64,000 nucleotides of DNA from Alkalimarinus sediminis (GCF_026427595.1 NZ_CP101527.1:505001-569000); one strand, 5' to 3'; counted from the stretch's first letter, positions 9,443-18,906 are shown. Notes: generated from the letters alone by a model not told the origin. Numbers and translations are program-made.

Positions 9443-10084
9443 ATGAATACGGTTGCAGTAATCGATTATGGTATGGGGAACCTCCACTCCGTATCAAAAG
9501 CTATAGAGCATGTCGCTCCCGATGCCAAGGTGCTTGTAACCTCTGATGCATCGCTGATACGTGAGGCTGATCGTGTCGTTCTGCCGGGTGTAGGGGCAAT
9601 ACGTGACTGTATGGCTGAGATTCAACGGTTGGGCGTTGATAAGCTCGTAAAAGAAGTTTCACAAGATCGGCCGTTTCTTGGCATTTGTGTTGGAATGCAG
9701 GCGCTCATGCAGCACAGTGAAGAAAATAACGGGGTTGATTGTATCGGCCTGTTACCTGGTCAAGTGAAGTTTTTCGGTGAGCCTTTATTAGAAGACGGCG
9801 CTAAGCTAAAGGTTCCACATATGGGATGGAATAGAGTAAATCAGGTGCAGTCTCACCCTCTCTGGCAAGGGATTGATAACGATGAACGCTTTTATTTTGT
9901 GCATAGCTTTTATGTAGCGATGGAGCAGTCAGAGTATGTAATGGGGCGCTCTCAGTATGGCAAGGCCATAGATGCTGCAGTCGGTCATGACAATATCTTT
10001 GCGGTTCAGTTTCACCCTGAAAAAAGCCAGCATTCAGGCTTAGCACTGCTGAAAAACTTTGTTCAGTGGAATGGTCGGGTTTAA
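9443..10084 (+). CDS. hisH: Imidazole glycerol phosphate synthase, glutaminase subunit
   Basis: 213-aa class I glutamine amidotransferase that hydrolyses glutamine and channels ammonia to HisF. The catalytic Cys is in [12 protein letters not shown] and the His-Glu pair in [10 protein letters not shown]; the N-terminal [13 protein letters not shown] is typical of HisH. It lies between hisB and hisF, with gaps of 15 and 27 bases, in one likely operon. In the usual gammaproteobacterial order hisA would follow, but here hisF follows directly. Confidence 0.97.
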   Translation: MNTVAVIDYGMGNLHSVSKAIEHVAPDAKVLVTSDASLIREADRVVLPGVGAIRDCMAEIQRLGVDKLVKEVSQDRPFLGICVGMQALMQHSEENNGVDCIGLLPGQVKFFGEPLLEDGAKLKVPHMGWNRVNQVQSHPLWQGIDNDERFYFVHSFYVAMEQSEYVMGRSQYGKAIDAAVGHDNIFAVQFHPEKSQHSGLALLKNFVQWNGRV

Positions 10085-10111
10085 GTATAGGTTAATTGAG
10101 GGTGAGTTAGT

Positions 10112-10885
10112 ATGGGTCTTGCAAAACGAATTATTCCCTGTCTTGATGTCGACAATGGCCGCGTAGTTAAAGGTGTGCAGTTTGTTGATATTCGTGACGC
10201 GGGTGACCCGGTTGAGGTTGCTCGAAAGTACGATGAACAGGGTGCTGACGAGATTACATTTTTGGATATCACCGCCAGTCATGAAGACCGTGAAACGATG
10301 GTTCATACGGTTGAAAAAATGGCGAGTCAGGTGTTTATTCCCCTAACTGTAGGTGGGGGGATTCGCACTGTTGATGATATTCGCAACATGTTAAATGCTG
10401 GTGCTGATAAAGTGAGTATTAATACCGCAGCGGTTTTTAATCCAGACTTTGTTAAAGAGGCATCTGAACGCTTTGGAAGCCAGTGTATTGTTGTTGCGAT
10501 TGACGCTAAGAAGGTGAGTGGCGATGGTGAAGAAGACCGTTGGGAAATTTTTACTCATGGCGGACGTAAACCTACCGGGCTTGATGCTGTGGAGTGGGCT
10601 AAAAAAATGGCCGACAACGGTGCTGGTGAAATTTTGTTAACCAGCATGGATCAAGACGGTATGAAAAATGGCTTTGACCTTGGTGTTACTCGTGCCATTA
10701 GTGATGCTGTCTCGATACCAGTGATTGCTTCAGGTGGTGTCGGTAATTTACAGCACCTTGTAGATGGCGTTCAACAAGGCGGTGCCGATGCAGTGTTGGC
10801 CGCGAGTATTTTCCATTTTGGGCAACACACTATCCCAGAGGCTAAGGAGTTTATGGCCGCACAAGGTGTTGAGGTTAGAGATTAG
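10112..10885 (+). CDS. hisF: Imidazole glycerol phosphate synthase, cyclase subunit
   Basis: 257-aa TIM-barrel enzyme that uses ammonia from HisH to convert PRFAR into imidazole-glycerol-phosphate and [23 protein letters not shown] carries the first catalytic Asp. The two phosphate-binding loops TVGGGIRT and ASGGVGN are visible, and the second catalytic Asp lies in VVAIDAKK. HisF rather than its paralogue HisA is certain from the RIIPCLDV start and the [17 protein letters not shown] segment. It is the last gene of the operon. Confidence 0.98.
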   Translation: MGLAKRIIPCLDVDNGRVVKGVQFVDIRDAGDPVEVARKYDEQGADEITFLDITASHEDRETMVHTVEKMASQVFIPLTVGGGIRTVDDIRNMLNAGADKVSINTAAVFNPDFVKEASERFGSQCIVVAIDAKKVSGDGEEDRWEIFTHGGRKPTGLDAVEWAKKMADNGAGEILLTSMDQDGMKNGFDLGVTRAISDAVSIPVIASGGVGNLQHLVDGVQQGGADAVLAASIFHFGQHTIPEAKEFMAAQGVEVRD

Positions 10886-10908
10886 TCTGAATACCGTCTA
10901 AAGTTAAT

Positions 10909-10933
10909 CTGCCCTTTGATATAAAAGGGCAGA
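10909..10933 (+). terminator. Possible terminator hairpin after hisF
   Basis: A 10-bp perfect stem TCTGCCCTTT / AAAGGGCAGA with a short AT loop between the convergent hisF and CheW-CZB genes. No T run follows on the plus strand, so it may instead be an mRNA-stabilising end. Confidence 0.35.
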
Positions 10934-10997
10934 CTGTATAAGAACATAGTCCGTGTAAAAATAACGTTCGTATAAAAAGTTAGACCGACAGCCTAAT

Positions 10998-11822
10998 CTA
11001 GTTGGCTGGTTGACAGTTAATTAACATGCAAGGTGCTGAGTCGCCATTTCGAAGAAACCCCTCAATTACAAAGTCTGTTTTATTTTTCTTCATTATACCT
11101 TCTGTTGATGTATCTCTTGAAAAGTCTTTGCGTGAAAAAGATTCAATGTCTTGTATGTTATCAAGCCTTAGAGCACCAATTTCGTTGTCGTTTTGTTCAA
11201 CAAAAACGATGATTGGGCGGTCGCTATTGCGAACACGTTCGCGAGCGGTTTCAAACAATCTTAGTAACTCTGCTAGCGTTGTACTGCGTTCTTTTTCAAG
11301 TGCTGTCAGGGCTTGCGTTTGATCTTTCTTTGCCTGGTTTAGTAGCGACTCCGCGAGGGCGTGTATTCGTTTGTGAGGCTCATCAAATTTATCTAAGACC
11401 TCTTTAAGGTCACTGTCATTGGTTGTAAATTGGTTATACCATACACCAAATGCGCACTTATTAGGGTCTGTTGTTTTAGTGAAAGGGGTGCTGTTTTTAA
11501 TTGCACTATCGAGTGCGTCCATCCAGTCTCTGTGGTCTTTTTCTCTATCATTAAGCATGGCGATTAGCTCTTTGTTCTCTTCAAATTGAGAGCGGCTACC
11601 TGTTAGTATGCTGAAATCAAACAGGGGGACGGCATTGTTCTGGTAAGTGATAACTTCGTGATTAAAGCGGTCTAGTTTGCCGACATTAATATTCCGCTTA
11701 ACGTCCTTTTCAATGTATTTGACCTGTTCCAAAGGGATCGCAAAGGTGGCCTCTCGAGTAGAAAAGGTGATGACGGAGATCTGGTCATCTTTGAATAGTG
11801 AATCGATGTTCTGTCCGCTCAT
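10998..11822 (-). CDS. CheW-like protein with inserted chemoreceptor zinc-binding (CZB) domain
   Basis: 274-aa soluble protein. Residues about 14-75 (ISVITFSTREATFAIPLEQV ... AVPLFDF) and 200-272 (PIIVFVEQNDNEIGALRLDNI ... CMLIN) look like the two halves of a CheW/SH3-type adaptor domain. Between them lies a helical CZB domain with its zinc ligands: H97 in DHRDW, C123 in KCAFGVWYN, and H150 and H154 in EPHKRIH. CheW domains couple chemoreceptors to the kinase CheA; CZB domains sense zinc or oxidants such as hypochlorous acid. I infer that zinc occupancy tunes signalling by some CheA or other partner. No other chemotaxis gene is nearby, so the gene is an orphan. The start ATG at 11822 is plausible (AGGAACC region upstream). 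Confidence 0.82.
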   Translation of the reverse strand: MSGQNIDSLFKDDQISVITFSTREATFAIPLEQVKYIEKDVKRNINVGKLDRFNHEVITYQNNAVPLFDFSILTGSRSQFEENKELIAMLNDREKDHRDWMDALDSAIKNSTPFTKTTDPNKCAFGVWYNQFTTNDSDLKEVLDKFDEPHKRIHALAESLLNQAKKDQTQALTALEKERSTTLAELLRLFETARERVRNSDRPIIVFVEQNDNEIGALRLDNIQDIESFSRKDFSRDTSTEGIMKKNKTDFVIEGFLRNGDSAPCMLINCQPAN

Positions 11823-11942
11823 GCTGCTCTCTTGTTAGGTTCCTGCTGATTGAGGGGGGTTAGACGGTGGAATAATAAAGAGTATAGAAGTGAAATCTTA
11901 ATCTAACCAATGAGTTGGTATGATTTATCTAATTTTTCGAAG

Positions 11943-12824
11943 CTATAGCTTATTTGCAGCTTCTGATTTTTTGCTAGTGACTTTTTCTGTTAGTGCAAAT
12001 GAATTAGATGGGAGTTGTTTTCGGTCGCCAAACATCGTGCTTCCTTCGTTCCTGATAGCCCAAAGGCCGCTAACGGTGGCTATTCTGATGCCTTGCTGGT
12101 CAAGTCTCGGCAGTGCCCACTCTAAGTAGTCTGCGGTGACTTGGTGTGGATGTCCTATTGCAACGGCACTTCCTTTCTCTTTTGCTAGTTTAATTAACCT
12201 ACCAAACTGTTTGTGAATAGACTTTCGAGTCTGCCAGTGATCTAGGAAAACATCTCGGCTTAAGTTTGGAATAGCATACTGCTGCGCTGTACGGCTGGCT
12301 ACAGAGGTTGCGATTGTACGACTGTCTACAAAGTAAAGAGGGTAATTATAAAGTTCTTCCATAACCCAACTCATATGATCTCTATTCTGAGTAAGCGCAC
12401 TCCCCATATGGTTATTAATACCTTGGATATAAGGGACCGATCGTATTGCCTTACGCAATGTGATAGTTAGGTCGAGCTTGCCCATATCGGCAGTTAATCC
12501 GCCAGCACCGAGGTCTAGACCAAGGGTATTAGCCATGGGCATGTGGAGCATGATCTCCTTGTTTTGGTAATGAGCGTTGCGGGCTAATTCTGCTGTATGT
12601 TTACGATGGGGTAAAAAGGCCAGTGTTAACGGGTAGGGCAGATTAATGAGTTGGCGGCCTGTTTTAACATGGTTGCCCATATCGTCAATGATAATGGCAA
12701 TAGTGGGCTGGCTTATAGAGTCGGCCCATGCCTGACCAGAGGCCAACAGTAAACCGAATGATAGTACCTTTAATGGTTGTAGTATCATTCGGAAAGCCTG
12801 CTTTTTAAACAAGGTACAAAACAT
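11943..12824 (-). CDS. yibQ: Divergent polysaccharide deacetylase family protein (YibQ)
   Basis: 293-aa predicted periplasmic protein. An N-terminal signal sequence (about 12-35, ending SGQAWA) precedes the divergent polysaccharide deacetylase domain with IAIIIDDMGNHVKTGRQ, LAFLPH, LHMPM and GINNHMGSALT. The family's HxxxH-type and Asp residues look partly kept (IDDMG, NNHMGS, IGHPH), but activity is unproven for the family. The gene is eight bases after ctpA in the gpmI-envC-ctpA-yibQ unit, an arrangement conserved in gammaproteobacteria, which points to a cell-envelope job. The start may lie a few codons further in, since the first ATG gives a basic MFCTLFKKQAF leader. Confidence 0.88.
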   Translation of the reverse strand: MFCTLFKKQAFRMILQPLKVLSFGLLLASGQAWADSISQPTIAIIIDDMGNHVKTGRQLINLPYPLTLAFLPHRKHTAELARNAHYQNKEIMLHMPMANTLGLDLGAGGLTADMGKLDLTITLRKAIRSVPYIQGINNHMGSALTQNRDHMSWVMEELYNYPLYFVDSRTIATSVASRTAQQYAIPNLSRDVFLDHWQTRKSIHKQFGRLIKLAKEKGSAVAIGHPHQVTADYLEWALPRLDQQGIRIATVSGLWAIRNEGSTMFGDRKQLPSNSFALTEKVTSKKSEAANKL

Positions 12825-12831
12825 CTTACTG

Positions 12832-14301
12832 CTAACTTTCGGCTGAACGTTTGCTAAGAATCGTGAGGCCTTTTAATAGATTAATGGCTTCACGCAGCTG
12901 AAAGTCTCTCTCAAGAATTGCAGAAGGTGAATTTTCGTCGTTTGTCTTGGTATTGCCAGGCTTGTTTTCTTTATCAGACTTCTCTGCTTTACCGTTGCTC
13001 AGATGCCCTGCTAAATCAGCCTCTTTGAAAAAGTCTTGGGATTTAACTTCGGTTAGTTTGGCTCGTTTAACTTCAATATCTGGTACGATCCCTAGTGCCT
13101 GAATTGAGCGACCATTAGGTGTGTAATAACGCGCAGTAGTTAGTTTTAAACCGTACTCTTCATTTAATTGCATAACCGTTTGCACAGAGCCTTTACCAAA
13201 ACTATCAGTCCCCATGATGATTGCTCTGCCTTGATCTTGCAGTGCTCCAGAGACAATCTCAGAGGCTGATGCTGAACCGCCATTTATAAGCACTACGACA
13301 GGCTTTCCGTTAAGTTCATCACCAGGTGTTGCGCTAAATCGTAATTGTGAGCTTTTAATACGTCCTTCTGTATAGACGATTAGTCCTTCGTCGAGCAGGC
13401 TGTCGGAGACTGCCACTGCCGCTTGTAATACGCCACCTGGGTTGTTTCTTAAATCGAGTATCAGACCGTTAAGTTCGCCCTTGTTCTCTTCTTTTAGTTT
13501 GGCTAAACCTTTACTAAAGTCTTCGCCGGTTTGCGCTTGGAATTGAGTAATTCGAAGATAGCCATAACCAGGCTCTAACAGACGTGTTTTAACGCTAGTG
13601 ACCTTAATAACATCTCTTACTATGGTAATTTCGATAGGTCCATTTTCACGCTCTCTAGCAATGGTTAGCACGATAGGGGTGCCAGGCTCGCCCCGCATGA
13701 GTTTTACAGCTTCATCGAGAGACATGTCTTTAACAGGCGTATCGTCGAGCTTGATAATTAAGTCGCCCGCTTCAACACCCGCTTTTTGCGCGGGTGTATC
13801 ATCTATGGGAGCAATAACTTTTACGAAACCGCTCTCTTGTCCTACTTCAATACCTAGGCCTCCGAACTGACCAGACGTGCTCTCTTGTAAATCTTCAAAT
13901 GCATTAGGCTCTAAATATGCAGAGTGGGGATCTAGGCCAGAGAGCATGCCTTTGATTGCATTATTAAGAAGGGTTGTATCGTCGACCTCTTCAACATAGG
14001 TTTTCTTGATGCGGTCAAAAACTTCGGTAAATTTTCTAAGGTCGTCCAGTGGCAACTGTTTTGCTGGGTCAGGGAGGGTAATGACTGCTCGCTTTGATGC
14101 GCCTTCGCTCAGCTCGCTATCCGTTGCGGGTTCGTTACCTTCTAATGAGAGCGCTTCTGGTTGAGCACTATCTTGTGCGGGAGTCGTATCGTCTGATAGA
14201 ACGACATTTGAATGTAGCGTCAGTGAAAACAGCAGAGGTACAGCTAATACGCTTGCGCTGAGTGGCTTCAATTGACGTAGGTAATTCTGAATATCTATCA
14301 T
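12832..14301 (-). CDS. ctpA: S41 family carboxy-terminal processing peptidase
   Basis: 489-aa periplasmic serine protease of the CtpA/Prc family that trims or degrades envelope proteins, probably including peptidoglycan hydrolases. Signal sequence about 12-36. A PDZ domain spans about 135-215 (FGGLGIEVGQE ... VEAGDLIIKLDD). The catalytic Ser/Lys dyad is S345 in GGSASASEI and K370 in DSFGKGSVQT; the substrate-binding LDLRNNPGG is at 282-290. The C-terminus carries a charged, poorly conserved tail (about 425-470). It lies 28 bases after envC and 8 before yibQ. The family's link to cell-wall hydrolases fits its place next to EnvC. Confidence 0.95.
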   Translation of the reverse strand: MIDIQNYLRQLKPLSASVLAVPLLFSLTLHSNVVLSDDTTPAQDSAQPEALSLEGNEPATDSELSEGASKRAVITLPDPAKQLPLDDLRKFTEVFDRIKKTYVEEVDDTTLLNNAIKGMLSGLDPHSAYLEPNAFEDLQESTSGQFGGLGIEVGQESGFVKVIAPIDDTPAQKAGVEAGDLIIKLDDTPVKDMSLDEAVKLMRGEPGTPIVLTIARERENGPIEITIVRDVIKVTSVKTRLLEPGYGYLRITQFQAQTGEDFSKGLAKLKEENKGELNGLILDLRNNPGGVLQAAVAVSDSLLDEGLIVYTEGRIKSSQLRFSATPGDELNGKPVVVLINGGSASASEIVSGALQDQGRAIIMGTDSFGKGSVQTVMQLNEEYGLKLTTARYYTPNGRSIQALGIVPDIEVKRAKLTEVKSQDFFKEADLAGHLSNGKAEKSDKENKPGNTKTNDENSPSAILERDFQLREAINLLKGLTILSKRSAES

Positions 14302-14329
14302 TAATAAATTCCCGTTTGTTCAGGTGTTA

Positions 14330-15484
14330 TTATTTGCGCTGCAGCCATTTTAGTGGGTTTTGCGGCCTGCCATTTTTTCTTATTTCGAAGTATAACCCTA
14401 TCTCTTGCTGGCCTCCGCTATTACCGGAATAAGCAATGGTCTCTCCTGTTCTAACCCAGTCGCCAATCTCTTTTAGGAGGCTTTTGTTATGTCCGTAAAG
14501 GCTCATATAGCCACCGCCGTGGTCGATAATGGTCATCAACCCAAAACCGCGGATCCAGTCAGAGAATACTACCCTTCCGTAATGAACGGCGTTTACCTGG
14601 GTGGCGGAATTAGTTTCGATTATGACGCCATTCCGACGTAGTTTGCCATCGGCTAGTCGAGAGCCGTAATATTCTGTCACTTTACCACGAGTTGGCCAAG
14701 GAAGTTTAGACTTCAGTTGCGAAAACGGCCTAGAGTCTTCGGGCAGTTTCAGGTTGGCAATGGCTTTCTCTACATCTTTTAGAAGTTGCTCTAATCGCTT
14801 TTGGTCGTTGGTAAGTTTTTCTAGCTCGCGACTTTTGCCTTTTATAGCGTTATTAAGCTTAGCCAAAGTCCGCTTGCGTGAGCGCTGACTTTCGTTTAAT
14901 TCTGCCTTGCTTGTTACCAGTTGGCTGCGAGCATTGATTAGCTTATCGTTTTCTTGATCTATTGCGGCTTGAGTATCGTTTAGCTGTTTAATGGTGGTTC
15001 GGTAAGACTCTATCTCTTTTGCTCGTGCTTTGTTGAAATAGTCATAGTATGCGAGAGTTCTATCAATCTTTTGCGGATCTTCTAGGTTTAGTAGTACCTT
15101 GACGGCAGGTTGTCTTCCTAGTGAATAGGCAGTTACGATCTGCTTTTTTAGATAAGATTGTTGGTTCTTCAACTGAAGTTCTAGCGTTTTCTTTGTCTTT
15201 TGTAGTTCTTTCAGGCGCTTTTTCGCGTCATTGAGCTGCAGTTGAACTTTGTGAATATCTTTTCCGATACGGCTTATTTCCAGTTCACTTTTTTTCAGTA
15301 ATAACTGCAGCTCGCTTCTCTTGCCTTCTGCTTTGTTTAGTTCAGTGTTGAGTTTACCGATGGTTTTTTTAAGTGCTTTTAACTGTTTGGGGGATACATC
15401 AGGCTCACTATCTGCCGCTAATGTTATAGGCGCCAACCACGCAAATAGCAGAAACAGAACAACAGAGGCGATCGTGCGAGTCAT
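14330..15484 (-). CDS. envC: Murein hydrolase activator EnvC
   Basis: 384-aa periplasmic coiled-coil protein that activates amidases during daughter-cell separation. After a signal peptide (MTRTIASVVLFLLFAWLAPI, cleavage near ITLAA) come two long coiled-coil stretches (about 35-120 and 145-245) rich in Lys, Glu, Leu and Gln, then a LytM/M23 domain (about 270-384). The zinc ligands are degraded: the first H-x3-D is replaced by RRNGVIIE and the final HxH by LYFEIR, which is what EnvC proteins show, since they activate rather than cut. The start was set at 15484, just before the signal peptide; 15526 is possible. It lies between gpmI and ctpA in one orientation. Confidence 0.92.
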   Translation of the reverse strand: MTRTIASVVLFLLFAWLAPITLAADSEPDVSPKQLKALKKTIGKLNTELNKAEGKRSELQLLLKKSELEISRIGKDIHKVQLQLNDAKKRLKELQKTKKTLELQLKNQQSYLKKQIVTAYSLGRQPAVKVLLNLEDPQKIDRTLAYYDYFNKARAKEIESYRTTIKQLNDTQAAIDQENDKLINARSQLVTSKAELNESQRSRKRTLAKLNNAIKGKSRELEKLTNDQKRLEQLLKDVEKAIANLKLPEDSRPFSQLKSKLPWPTRGKVTEYYGSRLADGKLRRNGVIIETNSATQVNAVHYGRVVFSDWIRGFGLMTIIDHGGGYMSLYGHNKSLLKEIGDWVRTGETIAYSGNSGGQQEIGLYFEIRKNGRPQNPLKWLQRK

Positions 15485-15591
15485 ATTGTGATCGTTAGAA
15501 TTCAGGTTGCAGACCTTTATTGTCATTATTATTGGCTGAAGATTCCGTCTGTTCGAATAAAAGGGGCAAGCAGAGCCTACCCTATTAAAGG

Positions 15592-15624
15592 CCCTTATTG
15601 TTGATTAATTATCAACAATAAGGG
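15592..15624 (-). other. 14-bp perfect hairpin over the gpmI stop codon
   Basis: CCCTTATTGTTGAT / ATCAACAATAAGGG with a five-base loop. Its right arm encodes the last codons of gpmI and the stop codon falls at the loop edge. No T run follows on the minus strand, so it looks like an mRNA-processing or partial-termination element between gpmI and envC rather than a full terminator. Confidence 0.6.
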
Positions 15625-17155
15625 AAGTACCCGTCATCTCTTCGGGCTGAGCTAACCCCATTAGTGAGAGAAGGGATGGAGCTACGTCACTGAGTTTGCC
15701 GCCCTCTTTAAGCGATACTTTTCTATCGCCCATATACACTAGTGGAACAGGTAAGGTTGTATGTGCTGTATGGGGTTGGCCGCTATTGGGGTCAACCATT
15801 TGCTCCGCATTTCCATGGTCAGCGGTGACTAAACACTGCCCGCCCACTTCTGTAATTGCCGCTTCTACTTTCTTTAGGCATTCATCAAGACACTCAGCCG
15901 CTTTTACTGCAGCATCATATTTGCCAGTATGTCCGACCATATCTCCGTTTGCATAGTTACAAATAATTAAATCGTATTGGCCACTTTTTATGGCGGCTAC
16001 TAACTTATCCGTCAACTCCGGAGCACTCATTTCTGGCTTTAGGTCATAGGTTGCAACATCGGGAGAGGGGATTAACTCCCGGTCTTCCCCTTCGAACAAC
16101 TCCTCGCGACCACCGCTAAAGAAAAAGGTGACGTGAGCATACTTTTCTGTTTCGGCTATTCTAAGTTGCTTTAGGCCTTGCTTTTCCATGTACTCGCCGA
16201 GTGTATTTGGCAGGTCTGAAGGCGGGTAGGCACAAGCTGTTTTTATGTCTGCTGCGTACTCTGTTAGCATAACAAAGTCAGCTAACTGAGGGCGTTTACG
16301 ACGCTCAAAGCCGTTAAACTGGTCGGTTTCAACAAATGCTCGTGTGATCTCTCGAGCTCTATCCGCGCGGAAGTTCATGAACAGAACAGCATCACCATCA
16401 TTAATTGTGGCAGTTTCTTCTCCGCTAGCTTGAATAACAGAGGCTGCAACAAACTCATCGTTCTCTTCTCTGGCATAGGCTGCTTGTAATGCGCTTACGC
16501 CGTCGGCATAACTGTAATCGGCCTCGGCAAGAGTGAGCAAGTTGTATGCGCTTTCAACTCTGTCCCATCTATTGTCGCGATCCATTGCGTAGTAACGACC
16601 AATGATGGAAGCCAATCGACCTACGCCTAAATCTTTAAGGGTTTTGTCGATTATCTTTATAGATGCTTCTGCACTTCTTGGCGGCATATCCCGGCCATCA
16701 AGAAAACCGTGAACATATATTGCTGTCGCACCGCGCTTTGCTGCCAGTTCGCAGGCTGCGATGATGTGGTCTTCGTGGCTATGTACTCCGCCTGGTGACA
16801 GCAGCCCCATAATATGAACCGCTTTATCTGCTGACACGGCTTTATCGATGGCTGCTGTGAGGGCTGGGTTGCTAAAAAAATCACCGTCAGCGATATCTTT
16901 CGTCACTCGTGTAAAGTTTTGGTAAACGATGCGGCCAGCCCCAAGGTTCATATGACCGACTTCAGAGTTACCCATTTGCCCTTCTGGTAGACCCACTGCC
17001 ATACCGGAGGTATTGATCAATGTATGAGGGTTGTCACGCCAGATCTGATCCCAGAATGGGGTGTTGGCATTACTTATGGCGTTGGAGTCGCTTTCATCGC
17101 GGTAGCCCCAGCCATCAAGGATAATCAGAGCAGTAGGTGTACGTTGGTCTGTCAT
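15605..17155 (-). CDS. gpmI: 2,3-bisphosphoglycerate-independent phosphoglycerate mutase
   Basis: 516-aa Mn-dependent glycolytic enzyme that interconverts 3- and 2-phosphoglycerate through a phosphoserine intermediate. D14 in [10 protein letters not shown] and S64 in [17 protein letters not shown] mark the metal site and the nucleophile; [34 protein letters not shown] and [12 protein letters not shown] are all present. Length and order match the family (about 510-515 aa). It is the first gene of the gpmI-envC-ctpA-yibQ run and divergent from yibN, as in E. coli and Pseudomonas. Confidence 0.98.
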   Translation of the reverse strand: MTDQRTPTALIILDGWGYRDESDSNAISNANTPFWDQIWRDNPHTLINTSGMAVGLPEGQMGNSEVGHMNLGAGRIVYQNFTRVTKDIADGDFFSNPALTAAIDKAVSADKAVHIMGLLSPGGVHSHEDHIIAACELAAKRGATAIYVHGFLDGRDMPPRSAEASIKIIDKTLKDLGVGRLASIIGRYYAMDRDNRWDRVESAYNLLTLAEADYSYADGVSALQAAYAREENDEFVAASVIQASGEETATINDGDAVLFMNFRADRAREITRAFVETDQFNGFERRKRPQLADFVMLTEYAADIKTACAYPPSDLPNTLGEYMEKQGLKQLRIAETEKYAHVTFFFSGGREELFEGEDRELIPSPDVATYDLKPEMSAPELTDKLVAAIKSGQYDLIICNYANGDMVGHTGKYDAAVKAAECLDECLKKVEAAITEVGGQCLVTADHGNAEQMVDPNSGQPHTAHTTLPVPLVYMGDRKVSLKEGGKLSDVAPSLLSLMGLAQPEEMTGTSLIVDN

Positions 17156-17291
17156 GGTTTATCAATCGTTCCGCATTGTTTGGATATTGAAAGTCATATA
17201 AATACTGGTGAAATATAGCGTGTAGAGATTTTACCGCGAACGATCATATATAGCTAATTGAAACGTTGTTTAGATAGTTGCTTTAGCTGTG

Positions 17292-17297
17292 TATAAT
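17292..17297 (+). promoter_or_regulatory. -10 element of yibN
   Basis: TATAAT 38 bases before the yibN ATG in the yibN/gpmI divergent region. The nearest -35-like hexamer is TTGTTT at 17266-17271, a 20-base spacer, so only the -10 is well supported. Confidence 0.45.
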
Positions 17298-17335
17298 GCC
17301 GCCATTCTTAATTTTATTGAAAGCTGGATGTAATA

Positions 17336-17752
17336 ATGGAAAGACTTTTTGAATTTGCGGCCAATCACTGGATCCTTTCTTCAAGCTTTGTGGGGTTGCT
17401 CATCGCATTATTTTTGCTCGAAAAACACCGCTCTGGGCGTTCGGTATCACCTCAACAGGCTACTCTGCTGCTCAATAAAGATGAAGCCATTATTCTCGAT
17501 ATTAGAGATAAAAAAGATTTTAGTGACGGTCATATTAAAGGTGCTGTGCATATTGCATTTGCCAGTTTAAAAGACCGCATGAGCGAGTTGGAAAAACATA
17601 AAGATAAGCAGTTGGTTATTGTTGATAAGGCTGGTCAGCACTCCGGTATGGCAGGTAAGACGCTAAAAGCTGCAGGTTTTGAAAACGTGTGCCGTATGAC
17701 GGGTGGTATTAGCGAGTGGAAAAACAGCAGTCTACCACTGGTTAAAAAGTAA
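17336..17752 (+). CDS. yibN: Rhodanese-like domain protein YibN, active-site Cys absent
   Basis: 138-aa protein with one N-terminal membrane anchor (about 11-29, HWILSSSFVGLLIALFLLE) and a single rhodanese domain on about residues 38-137. The domain shows ILDIRDKKDFSDGHIKGAVHI and the C-terminal GGISEWKN. The catalytic Cys of rhodaneses should sit in the loop after VIVD, but here the loop reads KAGQHSGMAGK (98-108) and has no Cys; the only Cys is C119, outside the loop. It is therefore unlikely to be a sulfurtransferase and may bind a partner. It is the first gene of yibN-grxC-secB, a conserved order. Confidence 0.9.
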   Translation: MERLFEFAANHWILSSSFVGLLIALFLLEKHRSGRSVSPQQATLLLNKDEAIILDIRDKKDFSDGHIKGAVHIAFASLKDRMSELEKHKDKQLVIVDKAGQHSGMAGKTLKAAGFENVCRMTGGISEWKNSSLPLVKK

Positions 17753-17872
17753 ACATAATTGAGCCCGGTTGCAAGATCGTTTGTTGCAGTGGTGCTGTTC
17801 AGATACATTTTTTGTTATATAAAGAACAGCTCATTACAGTAGATGGGTCGCTGAAAAACAGAGTAGTCTTGA

Positions 17873-18136
17873 ATGAATAAAGTAGTGTTATATACCACTC
17901 GATTTTGCCCTTATTGTGTTAGAGCAAAAGCGTTGCTGAACCGCAAAGGTGTCGAGTTTGAAGAAATTGCTGTTGATAATGATCAGATGCTACGTCGTGA
18001 AATGATGGCTAAAAGTGGTCGTCACACTGTTCCTCAAATTTGGATTGGTGAGCAGCATGTTGGTGGGTGTGACGAACTTTATACATTAGAGAAGCAAGGA
18101 AAACTCGATCAAGCACTTGAACTTGATACACCTTGA
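17873..18136 (+). CDS. grxC: Glutaredoxin 3
   Basis: 87-aa dithiol glutaredoxin that reduces protein disulfides with glutathione. The redox motif is C12-P-Y-C15, and the glutathione site is HTVPQIWIGEQHVGGCDEL with the cis-Pro and the conserved GG-C-D. Length fits GrxC. It sits 120 bases after yibN and 200 before secB, the usual neighbourhood. The start at 17873 is preceded only by a weak purine stretch. Confidence 0.95.
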   Translation: MNKVVLYTTRFCPYCVRAKALLNRKGVEFEEIAVDNDQMLRREMMAKSGRHTVPQIWIGEQHVGGCDELYTLEKQGKLDQALELDTP

Positions 18137-18337
18137 CCCCATGTTCATAAGTTAGAGCTTTTTCTAAGGCTTACTGTATTAGCTTTACTGACATTTAAGC
18201 TTGTATACGAATTGAATTAAATAAAAGTGATCTCTGCACTCGAATCATTGCGGTTTAGCTTTTATTATTAAAGACAGGAATCGGCTATTTGAGTCTCGAT
18301 TACCCATAAATAAAAACACTAAGATTAAGGAATAGTT

Positions 18338-18820
18338 ATGCCGGAAAATGAAGCACAAGCGCCCGTTCAGCCTCAATTTGCTCTGCAGCGTATTTATGTA
18401 AAAGACATCTCTTTCGAATCACCTAGCGCGCCTGATGTTTTCCAGCAGCAGTGGAAGCCTCAAATCAATATGGATTTGAATACAGCAAGCAATAAGGTCA
18501 GTGATTCTCAGTATGAGGTGGTAGTTTCTTTATCTATCACTGCTAAAATCGAAGAGAAAGTAGCCTTTATTGTTGAGATTCAGCAGGCGGGTATTTTCCA
18601 TATCACAGGTATTGAAGGCCCTCAGCTTGCGCAGACACTAGGTGCATTCTGCCCCAATGTACTTTTCCCATATGCTCGTGAAGCGGTTGATAGCTTGGTT
18701 AACAAAGGAAGCTTCCCATCTTTGATGCTAGCCCCTGTTAACTTTGATGCCATTTTTGCAGAAGCGATGAAGCGCAAGCAAGAAGAAGCAGAGCAGGTAG
18801 AAGGTGCGGCGACTCACTAG
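18338..18820 (+). CDS. secB: Protein-export chaperone SecB
   Basis: 160-aa homotetrameric chaperone that keeps preproteins unfolded and delivers them to SecA. Recognised from [40 protein letters not shown] and [15 protein letters not shown], in the normal order and length. The C-terminal tail ([16 protein letters not shown]) is short and charged, which suits SecA contact, although the zinc-contact basic residues are modest. AAGGAATAG precedes the ATG. It is the last gene of the yibN-grxC-secB group, followed by a large stem-loop. Confidence 0.97.
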   Translation: MPENEAQAPVQPQFALQRIYVKDISFESPSAPDVFQQQWKPQINMDLNTASNKVSDSQYEVVVSLSITAKIEEKVAFIVEIQQAGIFHITGIEGPQLAQTLGAFCPNVLFPYAREAVDSLVNKGSFPSLMLAPVNFDAIFAEAMKRKQEEAEQVEGAATH

Positions 18821-18844
18821 TTAAGTCACAAGTGAATAGCTAAC

Positions 18845-18899
18845 AGTAGCAAGAAGTTTGCTTGCATGATACTTCAAAAATGCAATATTTCTTGCTACT
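18845..18899. terminator. Stem-loop between convergent secB and trmL
   Basis: An 11-bp perfect outer stem AGTAGCAAGAA / TTCTTGCTACT encloses an inner TTGCAT/ATGCAA pairing. It fills the gap between the two convergent genes, so a bidirectional transcription end is likely even though T runs are short. Confidence 0.55.
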
Positions 18900-18906
18900 T
18901 CCCTCT

